DNA of 47,050 bases from an uncultured Pelagibacteraceae bacterium. GTDB taxonomy: Bacteria > Pseudomonadota > Alphaproteobacteria > Pelagibacterales > Pelagibacteraceae. Position 1 is the first letter of the stretch, and the number at the start of each line of letters is the position of its first letter. A model generated the notes under the pieces. It did not search any database, had not been told where the DNA came from, and worked only from the letters and a program-made list of their open reading frames with translations. The translations under genes and the position numbers were made by a program. Location of the stretch: contig CACMYE010000006.1 in assembly GCA_902617825.1 (NCBI GenBank), positions 1 to 47,050 on the forward strand, written 5' to 3'. Of the stretch, positions 28,995 to 37,485 are shown piece after piece.

Positions 28995-30165
28995 TTTTTT
29001 TCATGTTGTTAATAAATTCTTGAAATAGATAGACACTATCCTGTGGTCCAGGGTTAGACTCTGGATGATATTGTACTGAAAATATTGGTTTGTTTTTAAG
29101 TCTTATTCCTTCAATGGTGTTATCAAAAAGAGACTTATGAGTAACTTCAATTTTTTTTGGTAAAGTTTCCTCAACTACTACAAAACCATGGTTTTGACTA
29201 GTAATTTCAACTTTATCGTGGATTAAATTTTTAACTGGATGATTAGCCCCCCTATGACCCAACTTCATTTTTTTTGTTTTGCCACCCAAAGCTAAAGCTA
29301 AAATTTGATGACCTAAACAAATTCCAAATATAGGTAAATTTTTTTTGATTAATTCATTGAGTATTTCTATTGCATATTTTCCTGTCGCTGCTGGATCACC
29401 AGGACCATTAGACAAAAATATTCCATGTGGTTTAAGATTAAGTATTTTTTTTGCAGAAGTTTTACAAGAAACAACTGTTACTTTACATTTGAAGTCTGAA
29501 AAATATCTTAAAATATTTTTTTTTATTCCATAATCAATTGCAACCACATGAAAAAGGTTTTTTGTATTCTTTTTATATCCGATTTCTTTTTTCCAAGTTT
29601 GAAGACCTTTCCAAATGTAGTTCTTTGAGGTTGAAACTGTTACTGCAAGATCAAGGTTTTTTAAACCACCCCATTTAATGGTAGAATTTATTAATTTGCT
29701 AACATTAAACTCTCCATTTTTTGAGTAAGCAATTGTTCCCTTAGGTGCGCCTTTATCTCTAATAAAGTTTGTTAAACTTCGAGTATCCAGACCTGTAATT
29801 CCTACAATTTTATTTTTTTTGAGCCAGGCATCTAAATGCAAAAATGCTCTATAATTTGAAGGAGAGGTTATTTCTGAATTAAAGATTACTCCTCTTGTCC
29901 AGATTTTATCAGACTCGACATCTTCTTTATTGGTTCCAACATTTCCGATATGTGGAAACGTAAAATTTATAATCTGACCTGCATAAGATGGATCTGAAAT
30001 TATTTCTTGGTAACCAGTTAAAGAGGTGTTAAAGCAAACTTCTCCAGTTGCTTCCCCTTTATAGCCAATCCCAATTCCCTTAAAAACCTTTTTGTTTTCA
30101 AGAACTAAAACGCCTGTATTAATCTGTGAATTTTTTGAGTTTGTTTTTTTTGCTTTTTTGATCAA
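28972..30165 (-). CDS. carA: Carbamoyl-phosphate synthase small (glutaminase) subunit
   Basis: CarA hydrolyses glutamine and channels ammonia to CarB. The 397-residue protein has the N-terminal CPSase domain ([41 protein letters not shown]) and a C-terminal class I amidotransferase with the nucleophile Cys in [16 protein letters not shown] and the His/Glu pair in [11 protein letters not shown]. The only start that keeps the complete N-terminus is TTG at 30165; an in-frame TAA lies immediately upstream and no ATG occurs until deep in the protein. A four-codon ATG frame (ATGAGTTGTAATTGA) ends across that TTG and could act as a coupling leader, though this may be chance. Confidence 0.95.
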   Translation of the reverse strand: MIKKAKKTNSKNSQINTGVLVLENKKVFKGIGIGYKGEATGEVCFNTSLTGYQEIISDPSYAGQIINFTFPHIGNVGTNKEDVESDKIWTRGVIFNSEITSPSNYRAFLHLDAWLKKNKIVGITGLDTRSLTNFIRDKGAPKGTIAYSKNGEFNVSKLINSTIKWGGLKNLDLAVTVSTSKNYIWKGLQTWKKEIGYKKNTKNLFHVVAIDYGIKKNILRYFSDFKCKVTVVSCKTSAKKILNLKPHGIFLSNGPGDPAATGKYAIEILNELIKKNLPIFGICLGHQILALALGGKTKKMKLGHRGANHPVKNLIHDKVEITSQNHGFVVVEETLPKKIEVTHKSLFDNTIEGIRLKNKPIFSVQYHPESNPGPQDSVYLFQEFINNMKKNAKKKRY

Positions 30166-30224
30166 TTACAACTCATGAGTTAAAGGTTAATACAATAATT
30201 GCTTTATTATCGCAACAGAGATGT

Positions 30225-30230
30225 ATTATA
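30225..30230 (-). promoter_or_regulatory. Candidate -10 box for carA
   Basis: On the minus strand this reads TATAAT, about 60 bases before the carA start, in the 127-base carA/yqeY spacer. No clear -35 hexamer lies at the right distance. The spacer also holds a perfect 12-base palindrome AACTCATGAGTT (30170-30181) just upstream of the carA start. Confidence 0.3.
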
Positions 30231-30292
30231 AAATTGTAAAAAAACAATTTTTCTTTTGAACAATTATTTCTTTGCAGTAAATTAAAAAAATT

Positions 30293-30754
30293 ATGCCCTT
30301 AAAAGATACTATCGAAAACGAATATAAAACTGCTCTCAAATCAAAAGACAAAAATAAAATATCAACCTATAGGTTAATATTGTCATCCATTAAGGATCTA
30401 GACATAATCAATCGATCTGGACCTAATAAAAAAGATACAGACGATGAAGATATCAAGAAGCTTTTGAAAAAAATGGTTAAACAACGAGCCGAATCGATTG
30501 ATATTTACAAAAAAAATAATCGAACTGATTTGTTAGAAGTTGAACAAAATGAGTATAATATTTTAACAGGATTTCTCCCAAAGCAACTTGGAGAAGAGGA
30601 AACTAAAAAAATCTGTGCAGATTTAATTGCTAAAGTGGGTGCTAATTCAATAAAAGATATGGGCAAAGTAATGGGTGAGTTAAAGAAAACCCATTCGGAT
30701 GAAATTGATTTTGCTAAAGCAGGCCCAATGATCAAAGATCTATTAAATAAATAA
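30293..30754 (+). CDS. GatB/YqeY domain protein
   Basis: A 153-residue stand-alone version of the YqeY domain, the tRNA-binding helical domain found at the C-terminus of GatB of the amidotransferase GatCAB. MPLKDTIENEYKTALKSKDK, STYRLILSSIKD, KKMVKQRAESIDIYKKNNR and GFLPKQL are typical of YqeY. Its function is not established; a link to tRNA-dependent amidation is plausible. It overlaps dnaG by one base (TAATG) and takes the position that rpsU occupies in the gammaproteobacterial rpsU-dnaG-rpoD operon. Confidence 0.92.
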   Translation: MPLKDTIENEYKTALKSKDKNKISTYRLILSSIKDLDIINRSGPNKKDTDDEDIKKLLKKMVKQRAESIDIYKKNNRTDLLEVEQNEYNILTGFLPKQLGEEETKKICADLIAKVGANSIKDMGKVMGELKKTHSDEIDFAKAGPMIKDLLNK

Positions 30755-32529
30755 TGAAATATCCAAAAGAATACCTTGATGAAATTAAGACAAGGTTGAA
30801 AGTTTCAACAGTGGTCTCAAAAACAGTTTCCTTAAAAAAAAGAGGTAAAGAGTTTGTTGGTTTGTCTCCATTTAAAAACGAAAAAACACCTTCATTTACA
30901 GTAAATGATGAAAAAGAATTTTATCATTGTTTTGCAACTTCAGAACACGGAAACATTTTTGATTTTGTTATGAAAATTCAAAACCTTAGATTTGATGAAG
31001 CAGTAAAGCATTTAGCTCAATTAGCTGGAATGCAGCCTTATATGTTTTCAAAACAGGATGAAGAAAGAGAAAAAAAATGGAAAGAGTACCAATCAATTTT
31101 TAGTCAGTATGTAGATTTTTATCACAGTGAATTATTAAAAAATGAGAGTTATTCTATTGCAAGAGATTATTTAAAAAATAGATCTTTAACTAAAGAAGAA
31201 GTTAAAAAATTTAAAATTGGATACATAGAAAAAAATCCAAATTTCTTTCAGAAATTAAAAGATCATTATAGTGAGCAAACTTTAGTTGAAACGGGTCTAT
31301 TTTACTTAGATGAAAAAAAGAAAATATATGTTGAAAGATTTAGAGGACGATTAGTTTTTCCAATTAATAATATCTCAGGTCAACCAATAGCTTTAGGAGG
31401 GAGAATAATCGAAAACGTAGATTACTTGGCTAAATATATAAATTCACCTGAAACAAATTTTTTTAAAAAAGGGTCTAATTTATATAATTTGGATTTAGCT
31501 CGAAAGCTTTCTAATAAAATGGATCATATCTATTTAGTTGAGGGTTATATGGATGTTGTTGGTTTAAGTAAAAATGGGATTGACAATGCAGTTGCCAATC
31601 TTGGAACTTCTTTGACTGATAAACAAATTTTAACTCTTAATCAGTTTTTTGATGACATTATTATATGCTTTGATGGTGATGAAAGTGGTTATAAAGCTGC
31701 ATTAAGAGCAGCAGAAAACTCTATTAAAGAATTAAAACCAGAAAAAAATATTTCATTTTTATTTTTACCAGATAAAGAAGATCCTGACAGTTATGTGAAT
31801 AAAAATGGTAAAGCTAATTTTATTGACTTTACTAAACAAAGTAAGCTTTCTATTCATCAATTTATTTTTAGTCATTACAAAAAACAAACAGAAAATAATC
31901 CTTCTTCATTAGCAATTTTTGAAAAAAAATTGAGAAGTATTGCAAGTACAATTAAAGATGATTTTATAAAAAAATATGTACTTGAGTATTTTTTAGAAAA
32001 AATTGCTGAATTAACACCACATTCTAATCAAAATAAGAAAAAATTCTTTGTTAAAAGAACCAAATCTCTAGATACAACAAAAAAGCATTTCAATGACAGT
32101 CAATCATTGACAGGGGTTGAACTTAAAGAGTTTTCTTTACTGTATTTAGTAATGAATAATTTAAATTTGCTACAAGCAAATATACATTTAATTGAAAATA
32201 TTAAGTTATTTACTGAAGTTAATAAAAAAATATTTGAATTAATAATTGAGAAATTGAAATCTGGAGAACAAATTACAATTGAGGATCTAAAGTTAGACAA
32301 TCAATTGTTAGAAAAGATAAATAAATTTGCACCCATTAAACATATTCTTAAAAATCAAGCTGATGATGATCAAAAAACGATCGAATTGTTAGAGGATATT
32401 TCAAGAGATTTAATGAATTATGATCTTGAGTTTAGAATACAAGAATTAGAATCGAAGTTCTCAGTTGATATGAGTGAGACCACATTTAATGAGCTAAAAG
32501 AGCTAAAAAAAAAGCAGAATCTCAATTAA
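30754..32529 (+). CDS. dnaG: DNA primase
   Basis: The primase of 591 residues synthesises RNA primers for replication. The order is N-terminal zinc-ribbon-like domain (1 to about 100), RNA-polymerase domain with TOPRIM motifs VEGYMDVVGL and CFDGDESG (about 260-310), and a helical C-terminal DnaB-interacting domain. The zinc ligands are largely missing: the usual C-P-F-H is S38-P-F-K41, and of the second Cys pair only C59 remains (HCFATSEHG). My recollection is that many alphaproteobacterial primases share this degeneracy, so it is probably functional. It is coupled to yqeY and followed by rpoD after 67 bases. Confidence 0.96.
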   Translation: MKYPKEYLDEIKTRLKVSTVVSKTVSLKKRGKEFVGLSPFKNEKTPSFTVNDEKEFYHCFATSEHGNIFDFVMKIQNLRFDEAVKHLAQLAGMQPYMFSKQDEEREKKWKEYQSIFSQYVDFYHSELLKNESYSIARDYLKNRSLTKEEVKKFKIGYIEKNPNFFQKLKDHYSEQTLVETGLFYLDEKKKIYVERFRGRLVFPINNISGQPIALGGRIIENVDYLAKYINSPETNFFKKGSNLYNLDLARKLSNKMDHIYLVEGYMDVVGLSKNGIDNAVANLGTSLTDKQILTLNQFFDDIIICFDGDESGYKAALRAAENSIKELKPEKNISFLFLPDKEDPDSYVNKNGKANFIDFTKQSKLSIHQFIFSHYKKQTENNPSSLAIFEKKLRSIASTIKDDFIKKYVLEYFLEKIAELTPHSNQNKKKFFVKRTKSLDTTKKHFNDSQSLTGVELKEFSLLYLVMNNLNLLQANIHLIENIKLFTEVNKKIFELIIEKLKSGEQITIEDLKLDNQLLEKINKFAPIKHILKNQADDDQKTIELLEDISRDLMNYDLEFRIQELESKFSVDMSETTFNELKELKKKQNLN

Positions 32530-32596
32530 TCCAGCTAATTTAGTCATGGATTTTTGCAGATTTGACATTATATAAGACTTCCAAACTTTTATTGCT

Positions 32597-34420
32597 GTGG
32601 AAAGAATTATAACAAAATCATTTGCTAGATTAATGGGTCGTGGAACTCATAGAGGCTTCATTACCTATGAGGAGTTAAGCAAATCTCTTGGAAAAAGAAA
32701 TTTATCCGATGATAACTTAGCCCAAGCTTTTATTCATATTTTGAATGAAAATGTTTCCTTAGTTGAAAAAAAATCTGATTTTAAAGTTTTAAGAAAAAAA
32801 GAAAACTCAGGTAAAGAAGAAGGTAAGACAATTGAAAAAAGCGATGATCCTATCAGGATGTATTTACGTGAGATGGGTGGTGTAGAACTTCTTTCTAGAG
32901 AAGGTGAAATTGCAATTGCAAAAAGAATTGAGGCTGGAAAAGATGTAATGTTAATTGCGCTTTCTCAAAGTCCAATTACAGCTCAACAGTTTTTCGAATG
33001 GAATGAAAAGTTACAAAAAGACGAAATTTTAGTAAGAGAAATTATAGATATAGACACCAATTATATGGAGGATGAGTCAACTGGACCAAGCGCTAAACAA
33101 AAAAATGCTGGTGAGACAGACAAAGAAGAAGGTTCATCTGATGAGGACGATGACTTTAATCCCACTCTCGCTGCTATGGAAACTGAGATTAAGCCTAAAG
33201 TTCTAAAAACTGTTAACACATTAACTAAAGAATACATAAAGTTAATAAAATACCAAAAAGAAAAATTAGATTGTGTCTTAAATTCACAAAATTTTTCTCC
33301 AGCAAAAGCTAAAGGTCATGACAAAATTGTTAGTGATATTTTAGAAAATATTAAATCACTTCAATTATCCCCATCTGTTTTAGAGGAACTTGTGCAAAAA
33401 CATTACGTTGAAAATAAAAAAATTGTTTCTCTAGAGGGCAATCTTTTAAGACTTGCGATGGACCACAAAATTCCAAGAAATGAATTTATTAAATTTTATA
33501 TTGGAAATGAAATAAACCCAAATTTAAAAAAATTCTTAGATACTAATAATATTTGGAAACAATTTTTCTCTAAAAACAAAGAAGAATTTAAAAATATTAG
33601 AGAAAGATTAATTGAAATTAGTCATAAACTTGGAATATCAGTAACAGATTTTAAAAAATTAGTAAGCAGAGTTCAAAAAGGTGAAAAAGAGTCTAGAATT
33701 GCAAAAAAAGAGATGGTTGAAGCTAATTTAAGGTTAGTTATCTCAATTGCAAAAAAATATACTAACCGTGGCCTTCAGTTTTTAGATTTAATTCAAGAGG
33801 GAAATATTGGCCTGATGAAAGCTGTTGATAAATTTGAATATAGAAGAGGATATAAGTTTTCTACATACGCTACTTGGTGGATCAGACAGGCAATAACAAG
33901 ATCAATTGCTGATCAAGCTAGAACAATACGTATCCCTGTTCACATGATTGAAACAATTAATAAAATAGTTAGAACTCAAAGATTAATTTTGAGTGAATTT
34001 GGAAGAGAGGCTACTCCTGAAGAATTAGCTCAAAAACTAAGAATGCCACTTGATAAAGTTAGAAAAGTTCTGAAAATTTCAAAAGAACCAGTCTCTTTAG
34101 AAAAACCAGTTGGTGACGAAGAGGACAGTAGTTTAGGAGATTTTATTGAAGACACAAAAGCACTAGCACCACTTGAACAAGCAATTAAGTCAAACCTTGG
34201 TGAAGCAACTACTAAAATATTATCCACTTTAACGCCAAGAGAGGAAAGGGTTTTAAGAATGAGATTTGGAGTTGGTATGAATACCGATCACACTTTAGAA
34301 GAAGTTGGATTACAGTTCTCTGTAACAAGAGAGAGAATTCGACAGATTGAGGCAAAAGCACTTAGAAAATTAAAGCACCCTAGTAGATCAAAACAACTTA
34401 AAAGCTTTTTAGAAAGTTAA
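32597..34420 (+). CDS. rpoD: RNA polymerase sigma factor RpoD (sigma-70)
   Basis: The primary sigma factor, 607 residues. Region 1.1 (about 1-65), region 1.2 ([20 protein letters not shown]), the non-conserved acidic insert with [10 protein letters not shown], region 2 ([30 protein letters not shown] and [15 protein letters not shown]), region 3 and region 4 (ERVLRMRFG and the helix-turn-helix [20 protein letters not shown]) are all present. The start is GTG, since an in-frame TAA lies eight codons upstream and the next ATG would remove region 1.1 residues. It is the last protein gene of the yqeY-dnaG-rpoD unit; tRNA-Val starts only 4 bases after its stop. Confidence 0.97.
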   Translation: MERIITKSFARLMGRGTHRGFITYEELSKSLGKRNLSDDNLAQAFIHILNENVSLVEKKSDFKVLRKKENSGKEEGKTIEKSDDPIRMYLREMGGVELLSREGEIAIAKRIEAGKDVMLIALSQSPITAQQFFEWNEKLQKDEILVREIIDIDTNYMEDESTGPSAKQKNAGETDKEEGSSDEDDDFNPTLAAMETEIKPKVLKTVNTLTKEYIKLIKYQKEKLDCVLNSQNFSPAKAKGHDKIVSDILENIKSLQLSPSVLEELVQKHYVENKKIVSLEGNLLRLAMDHKIPRNEFIKFYIGNEINPNLKKFLDTNNIWKQFFSKNKEEFKNIRERLIEISHKLGISVTDFKKLVSRVQKGEKESRIAKKEMVEANLRLVISIAKKYTNRGLQFLDLIQEGNIGLMKAVDKFEYRRGYKFSTYATWWIRQAITRSIADQARTIRIPVHMIETINKIVRTQRLILSEFGREATPEELAQKLRMPLDKVRKVLKISKEPVSLEKPVGDEEDSSLGDFIEDTKALAPLEQAIKSNLGEATTKILSTLTPREERVLRMRFGVGMNTDHTLEEVGLQFSVTRERIRQIEAKALRKLKHPSRSKQLKSFLES

Positions 34421-34424
34421 TACT

Positions 34425-34499
34425 GGGCCGTTAGCTCAATAGTAGAGTACTGCATTGACATTGCAGGGGTAGTTGGAGCGTAACCAACACGGCCCACCA
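34425..34499 (+). tRNA. tRNA-Val (anticodon GAC) with non-canonical T and D loops
   Basis: The fold is clear: a perfect 7-bp acceptor stem (GGGCCGT/ACGGCCC), D stem GCTC/GAGT, perfect anticodon stem CTGCA/TGCAG with loop TTGACAT (anticodon GAC, U33 and A37 present), 5-base variable loop, perfect T stem GTTGG/CCAAC and encoded CCA. The T loop is AGCGTAA instead of TTCRANY, and the D loop (AATAGTA) lacks the G18-G19 pair. G19 and C56 are still available to pair, and positions 54/58 read A/T instead of T/A, a swap that keeps a possible A-U contact. Intact stems argue against a pseudogene. The gene begins 4 bases after rpoD. Confidence 0.88.
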
Positions 34500-34557
34500 T
34501 AAACAAATATCTTTAATTGATAACTAAAAAAAAATGATATAACTAACTTTAAGTTTT

Positions 34558-34634
34558 GGGCCTGTAGCTCAGTTGGTTAGAGCAGTACACTCATAATGTA
34601 TTGGTCCCAGGTTCGAGTCCTGGCGGGCCCACCA
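34558..34634 (+). tRNA. tRNA with CAT anticodon, probably tRNA-Ile2 (lysidine type)
   Basis: Canonical cloverleaf: acceptor GGGCCTG/CGGGCCC (one G-U), D arm GCTC-AGTTGGTTA-GAGC, anticodon stem GTACA/TGTAT with loop CTCATAA, variable TGGTC, T arm CCAGG-TTCGAGT-CCTGG, encoded CCA. The CAT anticodon allows elongator Met or Ile2; it lacks initiator features. The GGGCCTG start and TGGTC variable loop resemble alphaproteobacterial Ile tRNAs, so I favour Ile2, whose C34 would be changed to lysidine by TilS. It ends 6 bases from the convergent mlaC stop. Confidence 0.93.
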
Positions 34635-34640
34635 ACTAAA

Positions 34641-35225
34641 TTAATTTTTTGAAAATTCCTCTAAAGTTTTGAATAGAGCGTTAATATCTCCATCATTAGA
34701 ATTTAAGATTGATGAAAACTCTTCCTTTTGTGTTCTTGCTAAACTTAAACCCTCTATAATTAAATCTCTAATTAATGGGTTTTCAGGATCTTTTGTATAA
34801 ACTCTCCAATCAATTTTTACCTCAGGTCTTTCAGATGTTGCTACTAACAAACTATTTACGATTGTATAGTTTTTATTTAAAACTTTTTTATCATTAACTT
34901 CTATCTCAGGATTAGTATATTCAGCCAGTCGACTAGAAAAGCTTTTTAAAAAATAATCCTCAAATAATTTTGAATATTCAATTTTTTGACTATCATTCAG
35001 ATTTTTCCTCGCTGAACCTAGAGAATAAAAACCTACTCCTTTTATATCAACGGTTTCTTTAGCTACAGATTTTAACTCATTAATTTTTTCTTCTTTTGAT
35101 ATATTTTTTGATAAAATTTGCGACGCTCTATTTACAGTAGATTGTATAAATACATCTGGCTCAATAGAGTAAACATTTGAAGAGTTTATACTTAAAAGTA
35201 ATAAAATTAAGAGAATTTTTTTCAT
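34641..35225 (-). CDS. mlaC: Phospholipid-shuttle periplasmic protein MlaC
   Basis: MlaC carries phospholipids across the periplasm between the MlaA-containing outer-membrane complex and the MlaFEDB ABC transporter. The 194-residue product has a signal peptide (about 1-20) and the family segments DVFIQSTVNRASQIL, DIKGVGFYSLG, YSKLFEDYFLKSF and the YTKDPENPLIRDLIIEGLSLA strand. It lies 15 bases downstream of mlaA, so the two form one unit. The transporter genes are not in the window. Confidence 0.88.
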   Translation of the reverse strand: MKKILLILLLLSINSSNVYSIEPDVFIQSTVNRASQILSKNISKEEKINELKSVAKETVDIKGVGFYSLGSARKNLNDSQKIEYSKLFEDYFLKSFSSRLAEYTNPEIEVNDKKVLNKNYTIVNSLLVATSERPEVKIDWRVYTKDPENPLIRDLIIEGLSLARTQKEEFSSILNSNDGDINALFKTLEEFSKN

Positions 35226-35240
35226 TCGCAGAGAAATTTT

Positions 35241-36041
35241 TTATTGGCTATCTATTTCTTCCCAGTCTTCTTCATTTTTATAAATAACTTCAATATTTCC
35301 TCTATTTAGATTTTCAATTTTATTCTCTCTATCTTGTAAATATAAACTTTTTACCGAAGCATAAAAATCTACCGAGTTTTTTTCAAGATTATCTAAAGAC
35401 TCAATATTATTTGCTCTAAACTCAATACCACTTAGAGCTTTTGATGTAAGAAAAACTCCTTCATTTAAAAACTCGTTATTACCATGTATTGAAGCATTAT
35501 ACCATGGATCTCCTCCCAAAACATTTGCAAAAGATCCAGCAGTATCCCTAATTGTTGAAGGCCCTAAAACTGGAAGAACTAAATAACATCCTGGACCTAC
35601 ACCCCAAGTTCCTAAAGTTTGACCATAATCTTCTTTAACATACTTTGGAAAACCCATCTTATTAGCAACATCAATTGTACCTAATAATCCAACTGTCGTA
35701 TTAACAACTAATCTTCCGGTATTTATCAGTGCAGTTTTTACATCTCCTTGTAAAACATTGTTAGGGATAGTGATTAAGGTAGATAAATTTTTTATTGCGT
35801 TACTCGTTCCTTTTTGGACTGGATCTGGAAGCTTTCTATATCCCTTAGCAATTGGTTTTATAAAAGCTTTATCTAAACCTTGGTTAAAAGAAAAGGTAAC
35901 TCTATTAAGTTTTTCGAAACAATCTTTTATCTTTTTAGATTGTTCTTTTTCAGATAACACTAATTCACCGTCAGAAGCTGCAATTGCATTAAAAGATAAT
36001 AAAAAAATTGAAACTAAGGTTATTACAAATTGTTTGTACAT
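35241..36041 (-). CDS. mlaA: Outer-membrane lipid-asymmetry protein MlaA (VacJ), without lipobox
   Basis: MlaA is a ring-shaped outer-membrane channel that removes mislocalised phospholipids. Family features are FEKLNRVTFSFNQGLDKAF, RKLPDPVQKGTSNAIKNL, the NVLQGDVKTALINTGRLVVNT stretch and the GVGPGCYLVLPVLGPSTIRD motif. I start at the ATG at 36041 (266 residues); a GTG two codons upstream gives the same signal peptide. The signal ends SFNAIAASDGE with no cysteine, so it lacks the lipobox of classical MlaA and should be cut by signal peptidase I. It has a long acidic C-terminal tail. It is the promoter-proximal gene of mlaA-mlaC. Confidence 0.9.
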   Translation of the reverse strand: MYKQFVITLVSIFLLSFNAIAASDGELVLSEKEQSKKIKDCFEKLNRVTFSFNQGLDKAFIKPIAKGYRKLPDPVQKGTSNAIKNLSTLITIPNNVLQGDVKTALINTGRLVVNTTVGLLGTIDVANKMGFPKYVKEDYGQTLGTWGVGPGCYLVLPVLGPSTIRDTAGSFANVLGGDPWYNASIHGNNEFLNEGVFLTSKALSGIEFRANNIESLDNLEKNSVDFYASVKSLYLQDRENKIENLNRGNIEVIYKNEEDWEEIDSQ

Positions 36042-36130
36042 GAACACTTATATATTATAAAAAATTAGATTATTAAATAGCATTTAAACTCAAAAAATGT
36101 CGATAAAGTGTTTATAAATAGGTAAAATTT

Positions 36131-36886
36131 ATGCCAAAATCAAAGATGAATACAACCCTGAATTATTCCCCAAATTTTGATGTAAAAAAAAGGAGACTAA
36201 AACAAATAAAATTTATTATTTTTCATTACACTGGCATGAAAAAAGAAAGTCAAGCAATCAACAAATTAACTAACAGTAAATCAAAAGTTAGTAGTCATTA
36301 CTTGATAAAAAATAATGGAGAAATATTAACCTTAGTACCTGATTTATATGTTGCATGGCATGCAGGAGAGTCATCCTGGAAAAAATATAAATCAATTAAC
36401 AAATATTCAATAGGAATAGAAATTAGTAATTCTGGACATGAATATTCATATAAAAAATTTTCAAAAAAACAAATTGAATCGATCTTAAAATTAAGCACTT
36501 ATTTAATAAAAAAATATAAAATTAAATCAAATTTTATATTAGGACACTCTGACATTGCTCCAGATAGAAAAAAAGATCCAGGGGAAAAGTTTCCTTGGAA
36601 ATATTTGTCAGAAAATAAAATTGGTAACTGGCATAATTTAAATGAAAAAAATCTATTAAAAAAAAGAGATCAAATAGTTGATAAGTTAGAAGTAAACAAA
36701 TTTATTACAAATTTATATAAAATTGGATACCCAAAAAATATATTTTTAAATACATATAAATACTCAAAATTATTGACATCTGCATTTCAGAGAAGATTTA
36801 GGCAAGAACTTGTAAATGGCATAATAGACCAAGAATGTCTTTTTATAAGCAATAAGCTTACAAAAACCTTAAATAAAAAATCTTGA
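36131..36886 (+). CDS. N-acetylmuramoyl-L-alanine amidase, AmpD/AmiD family
   Basis: A zinc amidase that cleaves the MurNAc-L-Ala bond in peptidoglycan or muropeptide recycling. The 251-residue protein has an Amidase_2 domain with zinc ligands His32 (FHYTG), His139 (GHSDIAP) and Asp149 (KKDPGEKFPW), plus WHAG and IGIEISN motifs, and a C-terminal helical segment (about 190-240) like the peptidoglycan-binding part of AmiD. There is no obvious signal peptide, so it may act in the cytoplasm like AmpD. It diverges from mlaA and lies just upstream of rnpB. Confidence 0.85.
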   Translation: MPKSKMNTTLNYSPNFDVKKRRLKQIKFIIFHYTGMKKESQAINKLTNSKSKVSSHYLIKNNGEILTLVPDLYVAWHAGESSWKKYKSINKYSIGIEISNSGHEYSYKKFSKKQIESILKLSTYLIKKYKIKSNFILGHSDIAPDRKKDPGEKFPWKYLSENKIGNWHNLNEKNLLKKRDQIVDKLEVNKFITNLYKIGYPKNIFLNTYKYSKLLTSAFQRRFRQELVNGIIDQECLFISNKLTKTLNKKS

Positions 36887-36910
36887 TATTTTATAGCTTA
36901 GTAGTAGATT
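36883..36910 (+). promoter_or_regulatory. Candidate rnpB promoter
   Basis: TTGATA at 36883-36888 and TAGATT at 36905-36910 are 16 bases apart, and the predicted transcription start falls at the 5' edge of the RNase P RNA P1 helix (about 36915). It overlaps the stop codon of the amidase gene. Confidence 0.4.
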
Positions 36911-36914
36911 ACTT

Positions 36915-37272
36915 ATGCCAGATAAACGACTTATCGCTTTAACTTATTAAAGAGGAAAGTCCGGGCTCTACAAGGAAACAGTGCCAGGTAATACCTGGCG
37001 GGGGAAACCCTAGGGATAGTGCCACAGAAAATAAACCGCCATAACATGGCAAGGGTGAAAAGGTGTGGTAAGAGCACACCGGTTCTATTGGTAACAATGA
37101 ACGCTGGAAAACCCCACTGGGAGCAAGACTAAGTAGAGATGACATTGTTGCAAAACTAAAAGCCTTCCTTGGCTAGTCATCAGGGTTAGTTGCTTGAGCT
37201 TAAGAGTGATCTTAAGCCTAGACAAATGATAAGTTTAAATGACAGAACCCGGCTTATAGTTTGTCTGGCAAG
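36915..37272 (+). ncRNA. rnpB: RNase P RNA (bacterial type A)
   Basis: The catalytic RNA that matures tRNA 5' ends. Conserved blocks occur in order: GAGGAAAGTCCGGGCTC (CR-I), GGGGAAACCC, AGTGCCACAGAAA, GGGTGAAAAGGTG, TAAGAGCACACCGG, the CCCCACTGGGAGCAAG region that binds tRNA 3' ends, and ACAGAACCCGGCTTATAG near the 3' end. The ends are set by the P1 helix: TGCCAGATAAAC (36916-36927) pairs with GTTTGTCTGGCA (37259-37270). The length, about 356 bases, is normal. Termini may be off by a few bases. Confidence 0.95.
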
Positions 37273-37456
37273 TTTATTCTCATATTGTTTTTTTATATAA
37301 ACTAGATGATCTTATTTCGACTCAGTATTGAGCCACTTATGTTCTTTCAATTCACTTTTTACTGAATGTCAATTTTCCTAAATTATTTATTATTTAAGAG
37401 ATTTTAATATCAAAAAAGCCCCTAACAACTAAGAAAAATCTAGGAAGATTCAGGGT
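37273..37456 (+). other. Spacer between rnpB and the mraZ promoter, no gene seen
   Basis: About 180 bases with no convincing reading frame. It includes a T-rich stretch just after rnpB (37288-37294) that may help termination, and short weak inverted repeats (for example CTCA-GTAT-TGAG around 37320). I see no tRNA, riboswitch or strong hairpin here. Confidence 0.4.
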
Positions 37457-37485
37457 TTGACTATCATTTTAAATACCCATATATT
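37457..37485 (+). promoter_or_regulatory. Promoter of the mraZ-ftsZ division cluster
   Basis: A -35 hexamer TTGACT (37457-37462) and a -10 hexamer TATATT (37480-37485) have the ideal 17-base spacing. The predicted start is near 37492, giving a leader of about 36 bases before mraZ. Two MraZ-type boxes flank the -10 directly, so the promoter is probably autorepressed by MraZ. Confidence 0.62.

Noticed and set aside
32562-32596. Consensus TTGACA upstream of rpoD as a private promoter
   Set aside because: No acceptable -10 hexamer occurs 16-18 bases downstream, and rpoD is likely read through from dnaG; I did not list it as a feature.
34425-34499. tRNA-Val as a pseudogene
   Set aside because: Acceptor, anticodon and T stems are perfectly paired and CCA is present; loop changes alone with compensating positions do not look like decay.
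36939-37145. A 68-codon open frame on the minus strand
   Set aside because: It lies wholly inside the RNase P RNA gene on the opposite strand, and its composition reflects the GC-rich RNA rather than protein coding.
37271-37303. Inverted repeat AGTTTAT...ATAAACT after rnpB as a terminator
   Set aside because: The loop would be about 19 bases and the stem is all but AT-only, too weak to call an intrinsic terminator.
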